A stretch of DNA of 64,000 nucleotides from Lathyrus oleraceus. Lineage: Eukaryota > Streptophyta > Magnoliopsida > Fabales > Fabaceae. Location: assembly GCF_024323335.1 (NCBI RefSeq), contig NC_066579.1, positions 133,912,354-133,976,353 of the forward strand, written 5' to 3'. Position 1 is the first letter of the stretch, and the number at the start of each line of letters is the position of its first letter. Under the pieces are notes generated by a model that ran no database searches, was not told the origin of the DNA, and saw nothing but the letters and a program-made list of their open reading frames with translations. The translations under genes and the position numbers were made by a program. This document shows, piece after piece, positions 59,017-64,000 of this stretch.

Positions 59017-59312
59017 ATGAAAAAACCATGTATTTTGATGATTTTTTTTTACTAGGTTTAATCATGTAAAAACCTCATATATCAGAGTGAGGTTTGTAAG
59101 CACCCCCTGAATTTTATACTGTTAAAAATTATTTTTCAGCTTAGAATATCAGAGTTAGGTTTGAAAGCTCCCTCTGAATTTAAGACTTAAAATAATATTA
59201 ACACATATAAAAATCTCAATCATCATGAAAGAAATAACTTCCCATAAGGCATAAGCATGGTTACTTACTTCCCATAAGGAAGAAGCCTGATTATGATGGA
59301 TGTAGTAACTTC
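59017..59312 (-). other. SIRE-type internal 3' end, with a 67-bp-spaced direct repeat
   Basis: It is non-coding. Two related words, TATCAGAGTGAGGTTTGTAA and TATCAGAGTTAGGTTTGAAA (plus strand, 59080 and 59147), are 67 bases apart. CCCATAAGGCATAAGC and CCCATAAGGAAGAAGC (near 59240 and 59270) form another pair. The sequence ends at the broken pol end of element F near 59313-59326. Confidence 0.6.
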
Positions 59313-62300
59313 TCAGAATGCAACAACTTGGCCTTGTCCACCTCTAATGTTGGTTGGAGGTGGCAGCTTTTCAATAATTTCCACCTTGGCCTTGTCCACC
59401 TCTAGCCCTTCAGAAGAAATCTTGTGACCAAGCACTATACCCTCAGTGACCATAAAATTGCATTTTTCCCAGTTGAGCACTAGGTTGGTCTCCACGCATC
59501 TCTCTAGAACTACATCAAGGTGCTTCAAGCACACTTCAAAAGATGATCCATAAACAGAAAAATCGTCCATGAACACCTCGATGCATTCTTCTATCAGGTC
59601 TGAAAAGATAGCTTGCATACACCGTTGAAATGTGGCCGGTGCGTTACATAATCCAAAAGGCATTCTTCGGTAAGCAAAAATGCCGAAGGGACATGTAAAA
59701 GCTGTTTTCTCATGGTCTGCCGGATTTACTGAAATTTGATTATACCCCGAATATCCGTCCAAGAAACAGTAGAAGTTTTTGCCGGCGAGCCGCTCCAACA
59801 TTTGATCCATGAAAGGTAGTGGGAAATGATCTTTCCTTGTGGCTTGGTTCAACCTTCTATAATCGATGCACATCCTCCACCCTGTCACTGTTCTCGTCGG
59901 AATCAACTCGTTTTTATCGTTTTTAATCACCGTCATTCCGCCTTTCTTGGGGACCACTTGTACCGGACTCACCCATGCACTATCAGATATGGGATAAATC
60001 ATTCCTGCTTCTAAAAGTTTAACAACTTCTTTCCGAACCACCTCTTTCATTGATGGATTCAAACGCCTCTGAGGTTGTGCAACCGGTTTGAAGTTTTCCT
60101 CCATCATTATCTTGTGCATGCAATATGCTGGACTAATACCCTTCAAATCGGATAAAACCCACCCTATCGCACCTTGGTTCTTTTTCAAAACTCGAATCAA
60201 CTTATCTTCCTCCTGCGTGGACAATGTGTTGCTTATAATCACCGGTTTGGTACACTCATCTCCAAGAAACACATACTTCAAATGCGACGGAAGCATCTTC
60301 AATTCTAACTTTTGCTCTTCAGTTTCCTTCTTTGCATCCAAATCTTCCACTAATTCTTCTTGATAGGCCAGCTCACCACAAGATTCTAACTCACGCAACA
60401 TTGCTTCGATCTCTCGTTCCTCATTGTCGGTTAACACATTGTATGCTCCGATAAGGGATCTTTCCAAAGGGTTAGAAATATGGATTTGATTCACGACCTC
60501 CACTACTTCCTCTTCACTTGCATCAATTCGAAAAGAATCATGCTTGTCAGTTGGATGTTTCATTGCTTCGAAAAGGTTAAAAGTCACCTCTTCATCTTGC
60601 ACTCTAACCTTCATAAGCCCATCATCTATGTCGATCATCATCCGAGCGGTCTTCATAAAAGGTCTTCCAAGAATTAAGGGTACATCGCGGTCCTCATCCA
60701 TCTCTACTATTACAAAATCCACCGGAAACAAAAATTTGTCCACTTTTACGAGCATGTCTTGGGCAATTCCGTATGGTGAGGTTGTAGACTTGTCTGCTAG
60801 TTGTAATGTCATTCTTGTTGATTTAATCTCCACATTTCCTAATCGTTTGACAATAGAAAGAGGAATTAAATTTATACTAGAGCCCAAATCTATCAAACCG
60901 TTCCCAACGTATGTGCTTCCAATGGTTACCGGTAGAACAACCCGGCCCGGGTCGGACTCCTTCCGAGGTAAAGTCTTCTGGATGATTGCGCTACACCGTG
61001 CATCAAGAATGATGGTCTCATCTTCCACATGTCGCCTTTTCTTGGTAAGAATGTCTTTCATAAATTTAGCATATCGTGGCATTTGTTCTAGTGCATCAGA
61101 AAATGGAATGTTGATTTGGAGTTGCTTGAAGATGTCCATGAATCGTGCATAGTGCCTAGCATTGTCTTTCCTTGATGGAGCATGTGGGTAGGGTAGATGT
61201 TGAGTTGGGATGACACTCACTCCCTTCTCAGATTTCTTCTTTTTCTTCGATTCAGCATCTTTTTTCTCTTCACAATCAGTCTGTACAGCAGTGGGCAGAA
61301 CCTGCTCTTTTCGCGGCGCGAAGGTAGTTCGCGGCGCGAACTGAGCATTTCCAGAATCATTTTTCCTCTCACCAACTATATCTGTTTCTTCCAGAATCCC
61401 ATCAGTGGTGTTCTCTTCTACAATTTCTTTACCTTTTTCACTTACCAACGCTTTACCGCTCCTTGTGACAACTGCTTTGCAATGCTCCTTTGGATTTGGT
61501 TGAGTGTTAGCAGAAAAAGAAGGCCCTGCATTTTGTTCCGACAGCTGCTTCGCGAGTTGGCCTACTTGATTTTCCAGATTTTTAATTGCCGCCTCGTTAC
61601 TTTTCTGATTTGCCATAGAAGCTTGCATGAATTGTTGAAGAGTGTCTTCTAGCTTGGAATTTCCTCCTTGCGACTGCTGACCTTGAGAGTTTGGTTGTTG
61701 GTAAGGGCTTTGCTGTTGATAATTCTGATTGTTGAACCTTGACGGTTGATACCCTTGATTGTTTCTTGGTTGATAGCCTTGATTGTTAGGCTGTTGTCTT
61801 TGATATCCCTGGTTTTGGTTGTTCACATAACTGACTTCTTCTTGAGGTGGAGGACAAAAACCAGTAGGATGATCCCCTTGACACAACTCACAACATGCTA
61901 CTTGATGCTGAACTTGAAAACCTTGAATCTCTTTTATTTGCTGTGGAAGCTTGGCCATTTGTTGAGTAAGAAGCTCCACTTGCTGAGAGAGTAGCTTATT
62001 CTGTGCAAGGATGGCATCATTGGTATTCAACTCCAAAACTCCGGGCTTACGTTGTGAAGGGCTACGATCATGTTGACCTTGATGATCATTACGGGCCATC
62101 CGTTCAATAATGACTTTAGCTTCCTCCGCAGTTTTTGATATAAGCGAACCACCCGCGGTGGCGTCCAGAAGTGTCTTATGGGTTGATTGGAGACCATTCA
62201 AAAAGATGTGGATTTGAGTAAGCTCATCAAAACCATGTCCTTTACACTTCCTCAACATTGATTTGAATCTCTCCCAAGCTTCATTTAGAGATTCGTTTCC

Positions 62301-62882
62301 TCCTTGAGTGAATACCGCTATCGCCGTCTTGGCTTCCATGAATCGGGATTGAGGGAAGTATCTTTCTAAAAACTTTTCTTCTAAGAGATTCCAATCCGTC
62401 ATCACTCTTGATTCTTGATCAAGGTACCACTCCTTTGCTTTTCCCACTAATGAGTGTGGGAACATCCTCTTGAATAACGTCTCTTCACCCGCCTCGTCTA
62501 TTCCCGTAGAACCCGCAATCTCATAGAATTTGATGAGATGAGTATACGGATCTTCGTGATCCATTCCGGTGAATGGAGTTGCATAGAGAAGTTGGAGGAT
62601 TCCGGTCTTCATCTCCGTATTTCTTCCTCCACGGGCAAATTGAGCATTCCTTCTTGGACTATTAGCGGACATTTCGGTACGATTATCCTCCGCCATGTTT
62701 CCTTCACAAGCTTCTACAATCACTTCTTCGATTGGAACAAGTGCGGAAGTAGATGCTTCTTCTCTCCGGTTCCTCTCTTCGGCTAGTTTCCTTCTTCTTC
62801 GTGTTTTGCTATTGAGCTTCCGAAGTGTTCTTTCAATTTCTGGGTCGAATTGAAGTTGCTCCTCGGTTACTTTTCCTCGCAT
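59313..62882 (-). CDS. Athila element F Gag-PR-RT polyprotein, truncated after RT (1189 aa)
   Basis: The start is MRGKVTEEQLQFDPEIERTL at 62882, 111 bases after the primer site. Gag shows LVGKAKEWYLDQ and LLDATAGGSLISK. A CCHC knuckle is Cys331, Cys334, His338, Cys343 (CELCQGDHPTGFC). A Gln/Asn-rich stretch (about residues 345-410) repeats NNQGYQP. The linker carries QFAPRTTFAPRK, discussed in the findings. The protease site is IDLGSS with Asp665. RT runs to the FMDDFSVYG box (Met1105, Asp1106, Asp1107) and on to VEIIEKLPPPTNIRG. It then ends in GQGQVVAF instead of the connection, RNase H and integrase. There are no stops or frameshifts in 1189 codons, so this copy is much younger than A, B and E. 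Gag and protease could be functional; complete replication could not. Confidence 0.92.
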   Translation of the reverse strand: MRGKVTEEQLQFDPEIERTLRKLNSKTRRRRKLAEERNRREEASTSALVPIEEVIVEACEGNMAEDNRTEMSANSPRRNAQFARGGRNTEMKTGILQLLYATPFTGMDHEDPYTHLIKFYEIAGSTGIDEAGEETLFKRMFPHSLVGKAKEWYLDQESRVMTDWNLLEEKFLERYFPQSRFMEAKTAIAVFTQGGNESLNEAWERFKSMLRKCKGHGFDELTQIHIFLNGLQSTHKTLLDATAGGSLISKTAEEAKVIIERMARNDHQGQHDRSPSQRKPGVLELNTNDAILAQNKLLSQQVELLTQQMAKLPQQIKEIQGFQVQHQVACCELCQGDHPTGFCPPPQEEVSYVNNQNQGYQRQQPNNQGYQPRNNQGYQPSRFNNQNYQQQSPYQQPNSQGQQSQGGNSKLEDTLQQFMQASMANQKSNEAAIKNLENQVGQLAKQLSEQNAGPSFSANTQPNPKEHCKAVVTRSGKALVSEKGKEIVEENTTDGILEETDIVGERKNDSGNAQFAPRTTFAPRKEQVLPTAVQTDCEEKKDAESKKKKKSEKGVSVIPTQHLPYPHAPSRKDNARHYARFMDIFKQLQINIPFSDALEQMPRYAKFMKDILTKKRRHVEDETIILDARCSAIIQKTLPRKESDPGRVVLPVTIGSTYVGNGLIDLGSSINLIPLSIVKRLGNVEIKSTRMTLQLADKSTTSPYGIAQDMLVKVDKFLFPVDFVIVEMDEDRDVPLILGRPFMKTARMMIDIDDGLMKVRVQDEEVTFNLFEAMKHPTDKHDSFRIDASEEEVVEVVNQIHISNPLERSLIGAYNVLTDNEEREIEAMLRELESCGELAYQEELVEDLDAKKETEEQKLELKMLPSHLKYVFLGDECTKPVIISNTLSTQEEDKLIRVLKKNQGAIGWVLSDLKGISPAYCMHKIMMEENFKPVAQPQRRLNPSMKEVVRKEVVKLLEAGMIYPISDSAWVSPVQVVPKKGGMTVIKNDKNELIPTRTVTGWRMCIDYRRLNQATRKDHFPLPFMDQMLERLAGKNFYCFLDGYSGYNQISVNPADHEKTAFTCPFGIFAYRRMPFGLCNAPATFQRCMQAIFSDLIEECIEVFMDDFSVYGSSFEVCLKHLDVVLERCVETNLVLNWEKCNFMVTEGIVLGHKISSEGLEVDKAKVEIIEKLPPPTNIRGGQGQVVAF

Positions 62883-62993
62883 GCACTAGAATCTACAAAA
62901 CTAGCAAACCAAGTGAAACAAAAGAGGGATAACAATAAAAGTAACAAAACTTAAAACACAGAATTATTGCAATGCTTGTAATATCGACACCAA

Positions 62994-63011
62994 TCCCCGG
63001 CAACGGCGCCA
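62994..63011 (-). other. Primer binding site for Asp tRNA (element F)
   Basis: The plus strand TCCCCGGCAACGGCGCCA is an exact 18-base match to the 3' end of plant tRNA-Asp. The LTR ends 3 bases away at 63015. Confidence 0.94.
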
Positions 63012-63014
63012 ATT

Positions 63015-64000
63015 TGTTGGGAGAGTATATCTTCGGCAAATATTTTTGTATCGTATCCACAGAGATTGGTTGATATTACCGCCGTTCTATAATCCAAATG
63101 TTATAAGTTTAGAAAGTAACAGGGTTGTTTTGTTTGGAAAAGTATCTTGTTAATAAATGTTAACAAAAACTATTAAGTGGTTTTAGACAAATATAAAAGC
63201 TTGGCAAGATTGGAGTTCACTATTTCAAATATCTCTGATTCCCTATGATAAATAATTAGACTCAAGATTATTGATGATGTTCAAATATCCTCTCAAAGTC
63301 ATTTATGTCTAAATGAAATCGTGATAGTTACTATATTGATCCTTAGACGATCTCTCCACCTAACTATCAATATAGCAACCTTTAATGTTCAATATCAAAG
63401 AATAGTAATGAATAAATCTATCTCTACAACTTATTCACTACTTGAAAATCTGTTTTATGTCTAAACTCGAGTAATCTCTCTCGACAACTACTCAAATCTG
63501 GTTTTCAACTTAAAGCAAAAACAGTAATCAACACATCAACAATCTCTATCTCATATATAAATCAAAGTGAATACATAGATAGATGAGAATAGCTACTACC
63601 TCCAATCTTGACAAAAGGGAGTTTAGCTCCTCATCACCATTGTTATAAAGCAGAAGGATTTAGAAGAAAAACTCTGGTTTTCTCTATTACAAAAGTTCTA
63701 CAGCCCAATGTGTGAATGAATGGAATTCTTTATCAATCCCCTAGGTTAAACTATTTTGTCTCAACCAAAAAGGTTGACATTTCCCTATTTGGACATTGTC
63801 ATCAGCAGCAGAAAAGCACTTTCCAGGCAGACATCAAAATGGAAATTACTTTTTCTGCACAGCAGCACATTTGACCCTTGGTCAGCTTGCTGGATTCGCA
63901 GCCTTCGCGGCGCGAAGGGAGTTCGCGGCGCGAACTGTTGCTTTCCCAGCTTCCTTGTTTGGCAAGCTTCCTCCAAAATGCCATGTTGAAACCAAGGTCT
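63015..64000 (-). repeat. 5' LTR of Athila element F, runs off the right edge
   Basis: The minus strand ends CTCTCCCAACA next to the primer site. At least 986 bp of LTR is in the window. It holds two hairpin-like words at 63903-63917 and 63921-63935. No 3' LTR exists in the window because the element is cut after RT, so the boundary at 64000 is only the window edge. Confidence 0.85.

Noticed and set aside
60544..61152. 202-codon plus-strand frame
   Set aside because: It is the reverse of the intact gag-pol frame of element F.
63785..63976. 63-codon minus-strand frame with QFAPRTPFAPR in the LTR of F
   Set aside because: I considered it as a small gene because it repeats the Gag peptide. It lies wholly in the LTR, and the similarity is limited to the palindrome pair, so I report it as a shared module and not as a gene.

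Overview
The window reads as gene-poor nuclear DNA from a flowering plant, and it is almost entirely nested LTR retrotransposons. Two very long LTRs open with TGTAAGACCCCAATTTTG. That start, and LTRs more than 4 kb long, fit Ogre/Tat elements of legumes. Together with abundant Athila, Tekay, SIRE and other Ty1/copia sequences they suggest a legume, probably tribe Fabeae (pea, vetch, lentil). The species is inference. I saw no tRNA, rRNA or CRISPR array and no complete host gene.

Layout, left to right. (1) 1-6417, minus strand: 5' LTR, primer binding site, gag and most of pol of a Tekay/Del chromovirus with two nonsense codons. (2) 6418-8277, minus: piece of an Ogre-type LTR, apparently the target of the Tekay insertion. 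(3) 8278-18035, plus: Athila element A, with many stops and destroyed catalytic sites, plus an env-position ORF. (4) 18036-19302: copia-type LTR piece. (5) 19303-19842: short unassigned gene-like sequence. (6) 19843-25983, plus: Athila-type element B, bounded by a 5-bp duplication and lacking RT, RNase H and integrase. (7) About 26395-36269: a second Ogre-like LTR split by copia element C (28471-34034). C has two 496-bp LTRs differing at 4 positions and a polyprotein frame of about 1331 codons with no stops. (8) 38265-42215: decayed SIRE-like copia sequence. (9) 42216-55632: Athila element E, carrying a solo chromovirus-type LTR in its own LTR and a solo Ogre LTR in its gag. (10) 55633-59312: fragments of SIRE, chromovirus-type and copia LTRs and gag. 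(11) 59313-64000, minus: Athila element F, with an open gag-PR-RT frame cut off after RT and a 5' LTR running off the window.

How it fits together: the sequence is mainly a record of insertion, solo-LTR formation, deletion and point-mutation decay. Only copia C looks complete enough to have moved recently. F might still make Gag and protease but lacks RNase H and integrase. B, A and E could move only with enzymes supplied in trans, if at all.

The most unusual signal is a family-specific pair of short, nearly perfect palindromes. In F and A, and more weakly in E, it occurs both in the LTR and at a second place inside the same element. In F the second copy lies in frame within the gag-PR linker. 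Other LTRs in the window (Tekay, copia C, the solo chromovirus LTR) carry their own unrelated palindromic arrays.
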